The position numbers and the translations under genes are program-made. The notes beneath the pieces were generated by a model. That model was not told the origin of the DNA and did not search any database. It was given only the letters and a program-made list of their open reading frames with translations. Positions 17,250 to 24,799 of a stretch of DNA of 64,000 nucleotides are shown here, in pieces. How positions within the stretch are numbered: position 1 is the stretch's first letter; every line of letters starts with the position of its first letter. Source of the stretch: Arthrobacter sp. CDRTa11 (lineage in GTDB: Bacteria > Actinomycetota > Actinomycetes > Actinomycetales > Micrococcaceae); assembly GCF_026427775.1 (NCBI RefSeq), contig NZ_CP044532.1:3100001-3164000 (forward strand), written 5' to 3'.

Positions 17250-18713
17250 TCAGGTGCCGCAGAAAGTCCGGTACGGGCCGAAGTCTTCCGGCGCGCCGGC
17301 AGCATAGCGCTCCAGGCCGGGGCGCTCTTCGTAGGGTGAGGTCACCGCGTCAAGAAGCCGTCTGAACGGATCCAGATCCCCCTCTGTAGCGGCAGCCAGG
17401 GCCTCCTCCACGAGGTGGTTCCGGGGGATGTAGGCGGGGTTGACCCGGTCCATCAGGCCGGCGTCGGGGTTCAAGGCGCGCCAGCGCTCCGTCCACGCAT
17501 CGAACGCCGCCAGGGCCAGAACCATTCGCCGCGCGGGCTCTGCCTGGCCGCGCGCGGCCATCCCAAGGTTACGGAAGAACAAGGTGTAGTCAACCGGACT
17601 TTCCTGGAGGAGAGCCAGCAGCTCATCGACCAGAGGCGAGGTGGCGTCGTCGTCGGCGTTGCGGTGCAGTCCCAGCTTCTCCCTCATGCCTGCGGACCAG
17701 GCGGTGCTGTACTGCCCGCGGAACGCTTCCAGTGATTCCACCGCCAGCGCCACCGCTTCGTCCTGGTCCTCGTGGATGAGCGGAAGGAGCGTTTCGGCGA
17801 GCCGGGACAGGTTCCACTCAGCAACCAGCGGCTGGTTGCGGTAGGCGTACCGGCCACCCTCGTCGATGGAGCTGTAGACGGCGGCCGGATTGAACGCATC
17901 CAGGAAGGCGCACGGACCGTAGTCGATGGTCTCGCCGGAAATGGTCATGTTGTCCGTATTCATCACACCGTGGACGAACCCCACCAGCATCCACTGCGCC
18001 ATCAGCGAGGCCTGGGCTGCGACGACAGCCTGAAGCAGGGCAAGGTAGGGATTCTCAGCCCCGGCGGCAGCTGGGTGATGGCGGCTGATTGCATAATCGG
18101 CGAGGCGGCGCAGGAGGCCGATGTCATCCGCGGCCCGGGCGTACTGGAAGCTGCCGACGCGCAGATGGCTGCTGGCCACCCGCGTCAGCACGGCTCCCGG
18201 CAGCACGGTTTCGCGCTGGACCGGCCGGCCCGTTGCCACCACGGCGAGGGATCTGGTGGTGGGGATGCCCAGTGCGTGCATCGCTTCACTCACGATGTAC
18301 TCACGCAGCATGGGCCCGACGACGGCGAGGCCGTCACCGCCGCGTGCGAACGGTGTGCGCCCGGAGCCTTTGAGGTGGAGGTCGCGGAGCCGGCCGTCCG
18401 CGTGCGCCACTTCACCGAGCAGAAGGGCCCGCCCGTCACCCAGACGCGGGGCGTACCAGCCGAACTGATGGCCTGCATAGGCCTGCGCCACCGGTGTGGC
18501 ACCCGCAGGGACACGGTTTCCGATCAGCAGCAGAAGCCCTTCCGGGGTTTCCAGGAAGGCCGGATCGAGGCCCAACTCTGTTGCGAGCTGCCCGTTTAGG
18601 ACAAGAAGGCGCGGGTCAGGAGCCTCCTCGGCCCGCCAGGGAATGGCCATTTCAGCGAACTCTCGGGCGAAGCGACCGTCAAGGACAACGGTGGATTCAG
18701 CTGCGGCAGTCAT
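17250..18713 (-). CDS. selO: SelO protein adenylyltransferase (YdiU/UPF0061)
   Basis: A 487-residue SelO pseudokinase-fold enzyme, which transfers AMP from ATP to Ser/Thr/Tyr residues of proteins in redox stress responses. Visible landmarks are [18 protein letters not shown] near residue 78, the [15 protein letters not shown] loop, [29 protein letters not shown] with the metal-binding residues, and DYGPCAFLD. It ends F-C-G-T, and the C-terminal cysteine replaces the selenocysteine of eukaryotic SelO as in most bacteria. The length is normal. It stands alone on its strand. Confidence 0.93.
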   Translation of the reverse strand: MTAAAESTVVLDGRFAREFAEMAIPWRAEEAPDPRLLVLNGQLATELGLDPAFLETPEGLLLLIGNRVPAGATPVAQAYAGHQFGWYAPRLGDGRALLLGEVAHADGRLRDLHLKGSGRTPFARGGDGLAVVGPMLREYIVSEAMHALGIPTTRSLAVVATGRPVQRETVLPGAVLTRVASSHLRVGSFQYARAADDIGLLRRLADYAISRHHPAAAGAENPYLALLQAVVAAQASLMAQWMLVGFVHGVMNTDNMTISGETIDYGPCAFLDAFNPAAVYSSIDEGGRYAYRNQPLVAEWNLSRLAETLLPLIHEDQDEAVALAVESLEAFRGQYSTAWSAGMREKLGLHRNADDDATSPLVDELLALLQESPVDYTLFFRNLGMAARGQAEPARRMVLALAAFDAWTERWRALNPDAGLMDRVNPAYIPRNHLVEEALAAATEGDLDPFRRLLDAVTSPYEERPGLERYAAGAPEDFGPYRTFCGT

Positions 18714-18882
18714 CTCTTAAGGATAGCGGCGATGCCCTGACCGTCAGGTTTCGTCCAGAAAAGTCCGAGAGACTGGAAGACGGCGCACGCTCGCCACAAT
18801 CACATTCACGTCAGACAAGGGTTGGTTTTGCCTTGATTGAGCTGAACCTGGAACCGCCCGTGCAGAGGCTCCCGGAGGATAT

Positions 18883-20028
18883 GTGACCTTACTTATCGAT
18901 AGACCCGCGGCAGTGGCTGCTCCGCGAACCACGGTGCTGCCCCGGCTCGATGGCCTGGACGTTCTTCGCGGTGCCGCGGTTGGTGCCGTACTTTTGGGGC
19001 ATTCCTGGCCCGGAATATTCCAGGGTGCCGGCATCGTCGGCGTCATTGTCTTCTTCGTCTTGAGCGGTTACCTGATCACCGGCGTGCTGCTTAAGGACGT
19101 GGAAAGGCATCGCAGGATCCGGTACGGACGCTTTTACGCCCACCGTGCCTTCCGGCTGCTCCCTGCGCTGGTGGCCTTCCTTGGTGTGTACGCCGTCGTT
19201 GAGTTGACTGCAGACGTGCTCGGGGACAGGTCAAAGGGAATCATCGGCTACACCCTGCTGGCAGGTTTCGGTTACCTGAAGGACCTGCCGTTGCCCTTCG
19301 ATGTCAGCATGGCCATCGGACCGCTCTGGACCCTGGCGGTGGAAGAACAGTTCTACTTGATTTGGCCGGCGCTGCTGCTCTTCGCGATGCGGCGGCACCG
19401 CCAGGGAAGATTGCTGGGCTGGTCTGCCGCCGTCGTCCTTTCGCTGATGACGGCGAGCGTGCTGGCGATGCTCATCCTCGCCCCGCAGCTTCACTCCTTG
19501 GTTTATGCCCTGCCCACGACGTGGGGCCTCGGGCTGATCGTGGGGTCCGGCGTGCGGATGTACCGTGTCCATATTTTCGGCTGGTTCAAAGGCCACCGTC
19601 TCCGGCAGGCAGCGCTGCTGACCTCCGTATTTGTCCTGGCCACCCTGGTTTTCGTCCCCAAGGCCAACGAGTCGCCGGCCTTCTTCTTCCTTGGCGGGCC
19701 GCTGGCCATGGCCGCCGCCGCCGTCCTGGTGGTGCTGGCCGCGTCGCGAACTAAGATGATGCCGGCGTGGACCCGCGCCTTGCAGGCCCTGGGCACAATT
19801 TCGTACTCGGCGTACCTCTGGAACTACATCGTCATTCTCTGGCTCAACGGAGGCTCGACGGCGGATCTGCCGCCACTCGTGGCTGTGGCGGCGATCCTGC
19901 TGACCCTCCTGGTGGCGTTTATCAGCTGGCACACCGTGGAGAGGCTGGGACGGATGGCTCGTGCCCGCTTTGACAGGTACTACGAGGAGCGATGGAACAC
20001 TTGGCAGGCCGCTGAAATGCGGGGATGA
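18883..20028 (+). CDS. Acyltransferase-3 family membrane protein (OafA/YrhL-like)
   Basis: A 381-residue integral membrane acyltransferase with about ten helices. Diagnostic segments are LDGLDVLRGAAVGAVLLGHS near residue 23, with the family histidine, VIVFFVLSGYLITGVLL, and GPLWTLAVEEQFYLIWPAL. The family transfers acetyl or other acyl groups to sugars, lipids or peptidoglycan at the membrane. No SGNH domain follows. The gene starts with GTG at 18883, supported by GGAGG five bases upstream. Its neighbours are envelope genes, which agrees with a cell-surface role. Confidence 0.88.
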   Translation: MTLLIDRPAAVAAPRTTVLPRLDGLDVLRGAAVGAVLLGHSWPGIFQGAGIVGVIVFFVLSGYLITGVLLKDVERHRRIRYGRFYAHRAFRLLPALVAFLGVYAVVELTADVLGDRSKGIIGYTLLAGFGYLKDLPLPFDVSMAIGPLWTLAVEEQFYLIWPALLLFAMRRHRQGRLLGWSAAVVLSLMTASVLAMLILAPQLHSLVYALPTTWGLGLIVGSGVRMYRVHIFGWFKGHRLRQAALLTSVFVLATLVFVPKANESPAFFFLGGPLAMAAAAVLVVLAASRTKMMPAWTRALQALGTISYSAYLWNYIVILWLNGGSTADLPPLVAVAAILLTLLVAFISWHTVERLGRMARARFDRYYEERWNTWQAAEMRG

Positions 20029-20055
20029 GCAAGGTGACGCACCGACCCGGATTTC

Positions 20056-20074
20056 CTTGTTACCTAAACGTGAC
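20056..20074. promoter_or_regulatory. Shared 19-nt upstream element, copy 2
   Basis: CTTGTTACCTAAACGTGAC, a 17/19 match to the element at 14031-14049 and in the same position relative to the following c-di-AMP riboswitch (about 65 bases before it). It begins 28 bases after the acyltransferase stop, so the riboswitch gene probably has its own promoter here. Confidence 0.5.
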
Positions 20075-20139
20075 TTTAGGGGGCTGTTCCTGTACGGTTT
20101 TGGGGTGGCCCATCTAGATCGGGCCGCGTCCGGGCTGAC

Positions 20140-20306
20140 GCCGAGCTCTGCCACATCCCGGACTCCCGACACATTAAGGCAGAGACGGGGGACCCACAGT
20201 CTTCGGGCCGCTGCCCAGCGGCCCTTGGGGTGAAGCCGTCACGTTTAACGTGCCGGCCGGTTGACCTCTTCCGAACCCGACAGCTAACTCCGCAGGCGTT
20301 GAGAGG
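20140..20306 (+). promoter_or_regulatory. c-di-AMP (ydaO-type) riboswitch 2
   Basis: Second ydaO-type leader. CTCTGCC (20146-20152) pairs with GGCAGAG (20178-20184). ACGGGGGACCC follows, then a GGGCCGCTG/CAGCGGCCC hairpin (20205-20224), TTGGGGTGAAG, and CCGAACCCGACAGCT with CGCAGGC and GAGAGG at the 3' end. The match to the family's conserved words is close to exact. The 3' GAGAGG is the ribosome binding site of the ATG at 20315, so ligand binding could act on translation as well as transcription. Confidence 0.9.
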
Positions 20307-20314
20307 CAACCATC

Positions 20315-21676
20315 ATGTCCCGTTCGCTGGATCAGTCGCGCCCTTTTCGGGCCGGGCGACACCGCGCAGACACTGCGCACGCCATCACCACTCCACTCAC
20401 CCCAACGAGTTCCGAAGCGGAAAAGCCAGACGCCGGGTCTTCCCCCGCGGGACAGGCCTCCGCGGCACTGCGACGAAGCAGGGACAGGCGCCCGGCCTTC
20501 GAGGTGCCGCCTGCACCGCAATCAGCGCCCAGGGCGGAGGCAGCATCTCCCGCAACCGAAGCACTTCCCGTCGTAGCGTCCTCGAGTCCCGCTCCGGAAA
20601 ACGGACTCACAGCCGCACCCGCAGTCCTGGCTACGCCGGCGCCCAGTGCTGCTCCCACAGCGCTCCGGCGCGGGAGGGCGCGACGCGAGGCCGGGAAGCC
20701 CGAGGAGGCTGCACGTGGTGCGGCCGCCAACGACGTTCCTGCCCCGACACTAACCCCGCAGAGAGCCGCCGCCTTCAGCTCCGATCCCCAGGCCATCCTG
20801 AGGAAAGCAGCTTCGGTTCGGGTCATGGGTCACCGGATGGCAGTCGTTACCGGCGCCCTGGCCGTGGTGCTTGCCGTCGGTACCGCCAGCCAAGCCACCG
20901 AACTGCCCTTTTTCGGTAAGGAGGCGTCCGCCCAGGACGCCCCGGCTGGAAAGGACGCAACACGGGCCACGATGGGATCCCGGCCCACATATGTGAACGG
21001 CCGCACCGCCCCCACGCCAGGCACCTCCACTCCCCCGGGCACAGCGGGCAGCGGGCCGGCAGAGGCCGTTCCCGGCACCACTGACGTACCCGCGGCCGGC
21101 GGTTCACTTGCCTCCTCGCTGCCAACCGTCGCCGACCTTCCCATGCCGGTTGACGCGCCCACCCTGGCCGGAATCGTAGCTGCTTCCCCCGCCGCAGTTC
21201 CGCCGTCGACAGGCCCGTCCGTAAACCTTCAGCCTCCTGCCATGGCACCGGCATCGCCTGCCGCGCCGCCGGCAGCGCAGGCCCCGGCGGGCACACCTGC
21301 CCCGACGACCGCACCACCTGCGTCACCGGCACCAGCCCCCGCTGTGCCGGCACCCACCACCACACCAGTTCCGGCCACCACCGCTGCACCCGCGCCAATG
21401 ACCGCATCAGTGGCTCCCTCGCCGACGGCAACAGCTGTGCCGTCCGCAGCCGATGGCGGCACGGCAGAAGAAGCAGTGGACACGCGTTCATATGCCAGCG
21501 GCCGCCTTGCGTCGTATGGATGGGGTCCGGAACAGATGAATGCCCTCAACGCCCTCTGGGACACGTCAACCAAGTGGCGGCCCAGCCAGGTGGAGCGAGG
21601 CTTGAGCTACATCAAGCAGCGCCATGGTTCCCCGGCCAAAGCCCTGGAGTTCCGCGCCGCCAACAACTGGTACTGA
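20315..21676 (+). CDS. Membrane-anchored Pro/Ala-rich protein with degenerate transglycosylase-like C-terminus
   Basis: A 453-residue protein. Residues 1-170 are polar, Ala/Pro/Arg-rich and probably cytoplasmic or disordered. Residues about 174-193 form one transmembrane segment (MAVVTGALAVVLAVGTASQA). Residues 205-385 are a Pro/Ala/Thr-rich wall-spanning linker. Residues 392-453 are homologous to the C-terminal domain of the protein encoded at 12531-13847 (YASGRL.SYGWG ... NNWY) but lack about 33 residues in the middle and carry Ser418 where that protein has the likely catalytic Glu. Control by a c-di-AMP riboswitch implies a cell-wall role, perhaps binding and not cleavage. Confidence 0.8.
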   Translation: MSRSLDQSRPFRAGRHRADTAHAITTPLTPTSSEAEKPDAGSSPAGQASAALRRSRDRRPAFEVPPAPQSAPRAEAASPATEALPVVASSSPAPENGLTAAPAVLATPAPSAAPTALRRGRARREAGKPEEAARGAAANDVPAPTLTPQRAAAFSSDPQAILRKAASVRVMGHRMAVVTGALAVVLAVGTASQATELPFFGKEASAQDAPAGKDATRATMGSRPTYVNGRTAPTPGTSTPPGTAGSGPAEAVPGTTDVPAAGGSLASSLPTVADLPMPVDAPTLAGIVAASPAAVPPSTGPSVNLQPPAMAPASPAAPPAAQAPAGTPAPTTAPPASPAPAPAVPAPTTTPVPATTAAPAPMTASVAPSPTATAVPSAADGGTAEEAVDTRSYASGRLASYGWGPEQMNALNALWDTSTKWRPSQVERGLSYIKQRHGSPAKALEFRAANNWY

Positions 21677-21771
21677 GCAACAGGGGCACCCGGGCAGGCC
21701 TCCAAACCAACAGACTGTCCCAATCCACCAGGAATGGCGCACACCTAACTCTCAACAACCTCTCAATCAGA

Positions 21772-21816
21772 AACAGCCCCCGCGCGCATCATTCGCGAGC
21801 GGGGGCTGTTCTCGTT
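21772..21816. terminator. Bidirectional terminator hairpin
   Basis: AACAGCCCCCGC pairs with GCGGGGGCTGTT across a 15-base loop and is followed by CTCGTT. It separates the plus-strand riboswitch gene from the convergent Nudix regulator gene ending at 21921. Confidence 0.75.
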
Positions 21817-21920
21817 AATTCACGGCTCCTTAGAGCAGTCTCCGCGCCATCCGTCGGGTGGCAGAGCCAGCGGTCGCCAGCCGCCGGTGGTCGCGGCAGC
21901 GCCAGCTGACCTGCCGGGCG

Positions 21921-22658
21921 TCAGTCACGCGGCCGCATGAGGGGCGGGTTGAGGACGGCGCGCGTTGGCTGCCCTGCCGCTGGCCGGGACGGCCCGGCCA
22001 GGCGGAAAAGCGCAGCTGGGCGGCCGGCGTCGCCCGTCGTCATGCGCCCGGTTTCCTCCAGAAAACCGGGCGTCCCCGTCGCTTTACGGTGGAAGTTCCT
22101 GGGATCGAGCCGACTGCCCCACACCGCCTCATAAACGGCCCTCAGCTGGGCGACGGTAAATTCTTCGCCGCAAAAGACAGCCGCCAACGGTGAGTATTCG
22201 AGCTTGGACTTGGCCCGCTCCACGGCGTCAGCGAGGATGCGTTCATGGTCGAAGGCCAGCTTCAGGTCGCCGTCAAGGACGCGGCTGACAGGATACCAAG
22301 CGGCATGCTCGGCGTCGCTTCCGGCAGACAGCACCGGGAAGTTCGGAGCAAGCAGTAAGTGAGCCACTGTGAGAACATCCCCCCTAGGGTCACGCCCTTT
22401 GGGCCCATAGCTCCCCAGCTGCTCCAAATGCCCGGGGACCTGTTCAACGCCGGTTTCCTCCGCCAGTTCGCGGGCGGCTGCGGTTGGCAGATCCTCACCG
22501 GCAAGCACAAAGCCGCCGGGGAGGGCGAGCCGGCCGCGGAAGGGCTCGATGAGCCGGGTAATAAGCAGGACCTTGAGGGTGCCATCGGCCACGGTGAGCG
22601 CGACGACGTCGACAGTGACCGGGAAGAGTGCGGGGTCAGAAGGGCGGTGTTCAGGCAT
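21921..22658 (-). CDS. NrtR-like Nudix-winged-helix regulator
   Basis: A 245-residue protein with an N-terminal Nudix domain and a C-terminal winged helix, the architecture of NrtR/NdnR repressors of NAD metabolism, which sense ADP-ribose-type ligands. The Nudix box is intact (G49, E55, R63-E64, E67-E68, G70), so hydrolysis cannot be excluded. The C-terminal segment FTVAQLRAVYEAVWGSRLD with RNFHRKATGTPGFLEETG is the NrtR-type DNA-binding part. It is divergent from an SPFH gene, and two palindromes lie between them. A NAD-kinase-like gene follows SPFH, which supports a pyridine-nucleotide link. Confidence 0.85.
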   Translation of the reverse strand: MPEHRPSDPALFPVTVDVVALTVADGTLKVLLITRLIEPFRGRLALPGGFVLAGEDLPTAAARELAEETGVEQVPGHLEQLGSYGPKGRDPRGDVLTVAHLLLAPNFPVLSAGSDAEHAAWYPVSRVLDGDLKLAFDHERILADAVERAKSKLEYSPLAAVFCGEEFTVAQLRAVYEAVWGSRLDPRNFHRKATGTPGFLEETGRMTTGDAGRPAALFRLAGPSRPAAGQPTRAVLNPPLMRPRD

Positions 22659-22675
22659 GAGCTCATCTTAGGAAG

Positions 22676-22696
22676 TTATCGTCACCTTGACAATAA
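22676..22696. promoter_or_regulatory. Palindromic operator 1 of the NrtR-like regulator
   Basis: TTATCGTCA-N3-TGACAATAA, an inverted repeat with one mismatch in nine. It lies 17 bases upstream of the regulator start codon (minus strand). The GTCA/TGAC core and spacing resemble operators of NrtR/NdnR-type repressors as I remember them. A second site with the same left arm lies 45 bases away. Confidence 0.65.
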
Positions 22697-22720
22697 ATCG
22701 CGGTCATGGCTATTCTTTCA

Positions 22721-22741
22721 TTATCGTCAAAGTGACGAGAA
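22721..22741. promoter_or_regulatory. Palindromic operator 2 upstream of SPFH gene
   Basis: TTATCGTCA-N3-TGACGAGAA, again one mismatch in nine between arms and an identical left arm to the site at 22676. It ends 18 bases before the SPFH start codon, just upstream of its AGGAG ribosome binding site, a position where bound repressor would block initiation or elongation. The two sites suggest coordinated control of both divergent transcripts. Confidence 0.65.
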
Positions 22742-22759
22742 AACACCTCAGGAGAAGTC

Positions 22760-23839
22760 ATGGCCCACATCAAGCGCTACCCCTGGATCAACCATTTCCT
22801 GGGCAGCCCCACCGGCTACGTTGTACACCTTCAGAAGGGCGCTGTCCGCCACCAGGGAGTTGGGCAGGCTTTCTGGTACCGGCCCGCGAACTCCGTGCTG
22901 AGCGAGATTCCCGTTGATGATCAGGAACTGCCCACCCTCTTCCACGCCATTACCCGTGACCACCAGGACGTCAGTATCCAAGCGAACGTGACCTACCGCT
23001 TCATCGACCCGGTGGCCGTGTCCAGCCGGCTCGACTTCGGCCTGCAGCCGGCCGGCGCGGGCCCGGCTACCGGGAGGGAACAGGTGGCCACCATCATCGG
23101 CCAGCTGTGTCAAAGCCACGCCATCGACCAGATTGCAACCACAACCCTCGCTGAGGCCCTGGCACGTGGGGTGAGCCAACTGCGCACCGTGCTGTCCGAG
23201 GCCCTGCGGGCGGACACCCGACTCCTGTCGACTGGTATTGAGATCCTTGGAGTCCAGGTTCTGGCCGTCAGGCCCGAGTCAGACGTCGAAAGGGCCCTTC
23301 AGACGCCGGTCCGCGAACAGCTCCAGGCGGAAGCAGACCGCGCCGTCTACGAACGCCGCGCCGTCGCCGTCGAACGTGAGCGAACCATTTCCGAGAACGA
23401 GATGGCCAGCCAGATCGAACTGGCCACCCGCCGCGAGCACCTGGTGGCCCAGGAAGGCGCCAATGCCCGGCGTGCGGCAGAGGAAAAGGCCGCGGCCGGA
23501 CTGATCGACGCGCACGCCTTGGCCGAGCGCCAAGGCATCAGCGCAGATGCGGAAGCAAACCAGATCCGGCTGGTGGGCGATGCAGCCGCGGCCCGAGAGG
23601 CCGCCACCATGGAGGTTTACCGGGGTATGGAGCAGGCTACGCTGCTGGCTTTGGCGCTGCGGGAGGCCGCAGGATCGCTGCCCAACATCGGCAACCTCAC
23701 CATCACTCCGGATTTGCTGAGCGGTGCGCTGGCCGGGCTTTTCCGGGAACCAGCCGGCGGCCCCGCCCCGGTTGCTGCAGGCCCTCTGGCCGCAGGCAGC
23801 GCCGGCCTCGCTGGCAACACTGGCACATCCGGCAAGTAG
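22760..23839 (+). CDS. SPFH/Band 7 domain protein
   Basis: A 359-residue SPFH (stomatin/flotillin-like) protein. Residues about 15-190 form the SPFH fold (GYVVHLQKGAVRHQGVGQAFWYRP, DVSIQANVTYRFIDP, ...GIEILGVQVLAVRPESDVERAL). Residues about 190-290 are a charged Ala/Glu/Arg coiled coil, and the tail is Gly/Ala-rich. There is no strong N-terminal transmembrane helix, so any membrane link would be peripheral. SPFH proteins oligomerise into membrane-associated rings and scaffold other proteins. AGGAG supports the start. Operators of the divergent Nudix regulator lie in its promoter, and the NAD-kinase-like gene follows after nine bases. Confidence 0.88.
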   Translation: MAHIKRYPWINHFLGSPTGYVVHLQKGAVRHQGVGQAFWYRPANSVLSEIPVDDQELPTLFHAITRDHQDVSIQANVTYRFIDPVAVSSRLDFGLQPAGAGPATGREQVATIIGQLCQSHAIDQIATTTLAEALARGVSQLRTVLSEALRADTRLLSTGIEILGVQVLAVRPESDVERALQTPVREQLQAEADRAVYERRAVAVERERTISENEMASQIELATRREHLVAQEGANARRAAEEKAAAGLIDAHALAERQGISADAEANQIRLVGDAAAAREAATMEVYRGMEQATLLALALREAAGSLPNIGNLTITPDLLSGALAGLFREPAGGPAPVAAGPLAAGSAGLAGNTGTSGK

Positions 23840-23848
23840 GATCCCGTC

Positions 23849-24715
23849 ATGGCAAAACCGCGTTTAGTCATCGTCCACCGGCGGACCGAGCTCCAGGAAC
23901 TTCTGGACCGGCACGCCACCCGGGGCCAGGCCGAATTCTTCCTCCGCACCCGGGGCCGCAACCTGCAGGATGTCCAGGAGCGCCACGATCGGATCACCGC
24001 AGCCCTGGTTACGGTAAGGGCCGCGATTCCGTCGGAGTGGCGCCAAGCCGAGGTGGAGCGCACGGATCTGAGCCGTTTCCTGCTGACACCGGAGGACATC
24101 ATCGCGGTGGTGGGTCAGGACGGACTGGTGGCAAACGCGGCGAAGTACCTCAACGGCCAGCCAGTCATCGGCATTGATCCCGAGCCAGGAGCAAATCCCG
24201 GCGTCCTGGTCCGGCACACGCTGGCCGCAGCGGCAAAGCTTCTTAACAAAGCTGCCACAGCGGGGCCCGCGCAATGGAACTGTGCCGAACTCGCCACCGT
24301 GACAGCAATCCTCGACGACGGGCAGGAACTCTCCGCCCTAAACGAGGTCTTCATCGGGCACGCCTCCCACCAGTCAGCCCGGTACCAACTCACCACCCAT
24401 CACGGCCAGACGGAACGGCAGTCCTCGTCCGGGCTGATTGTCTCCACCGGCACAGGCGCCACCGGATGGTGTGCATCCATCGCCGTCGAGCGTGGAGGAC
24501 GCGCTCTGCCGGCTCCCACGGACCCCCGGCTCGCTTGGTTCGTCCGCGAGGCCTGGCCCTCCCCCATCAGCGGCACGTCGCTGACCGAGGGTGTGCTGCA
24601 GGCCGGCGAAGCACTCCGGATTACCGTGGCGTCCGATCAGCTTGTGGTGTTGGCGACGGCATGGAGGATGACCGCCTCAGCGCTTCGTGGGGGCAGGAAA
24701 TCACAGTCCGCTTAG
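23849..24715 (+). CDS. NAD-kinase-like protein
   Basis: A 288-residue protein resembling the ATP-NAD kinase fold. Equivalent motifs are V-V-G-Q-D-G (residues 87-92) in place of the family GGDG, PVIGIDPEPG (105-114) for the PVLGIN.G segment, A-L-N-E (163-166) matching the conserved NE pair that binds NAD, and G-L-I-V-S-T-G-T-G-A-T-G (195-206) for the GLIVSTPTGSTAY strand-loop. Gly to Gln in the first motif and other changes suggest altered catalysis or ligand. It is nine bases behind the SPFH gene, so the two are surely cotranscribed. It is not the housekeeping NAD kinase (ppnK) type. Confidence 0.75.
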   Translation: MAKPRLVIVHRRTELQELLDRHATRGQAEFFLRTRGRNLQDVQERHDRITAALVTVRAAIPSEWRQAEVERTDLSRFLLTPEDIIAVVGQDGLVANAAKYLNGQPVIGIDPEPGANPGVLVRHTLAAAAKLLNKAATAGPAQWNCAELATVTAILDDGQELSALNEVFIGHASHQSARYQLTTHHGQTERQSSSGLIVSTGTGATGWCASIAVERGGRALPAPTDPRLAWFVREAWPSPISGTSLTEGVLQAGEALRITVASDQLVVLATAWRMTASALRGGRKSQSA

Positions 24716-24799
24716 GCGAAAGGCCGCTACGGCTGGTGGCTTAGGGCATGAGCGCCGGCGGCACCCATTAATGTCAGTGGTCGATGGAAGACTTTGGCT

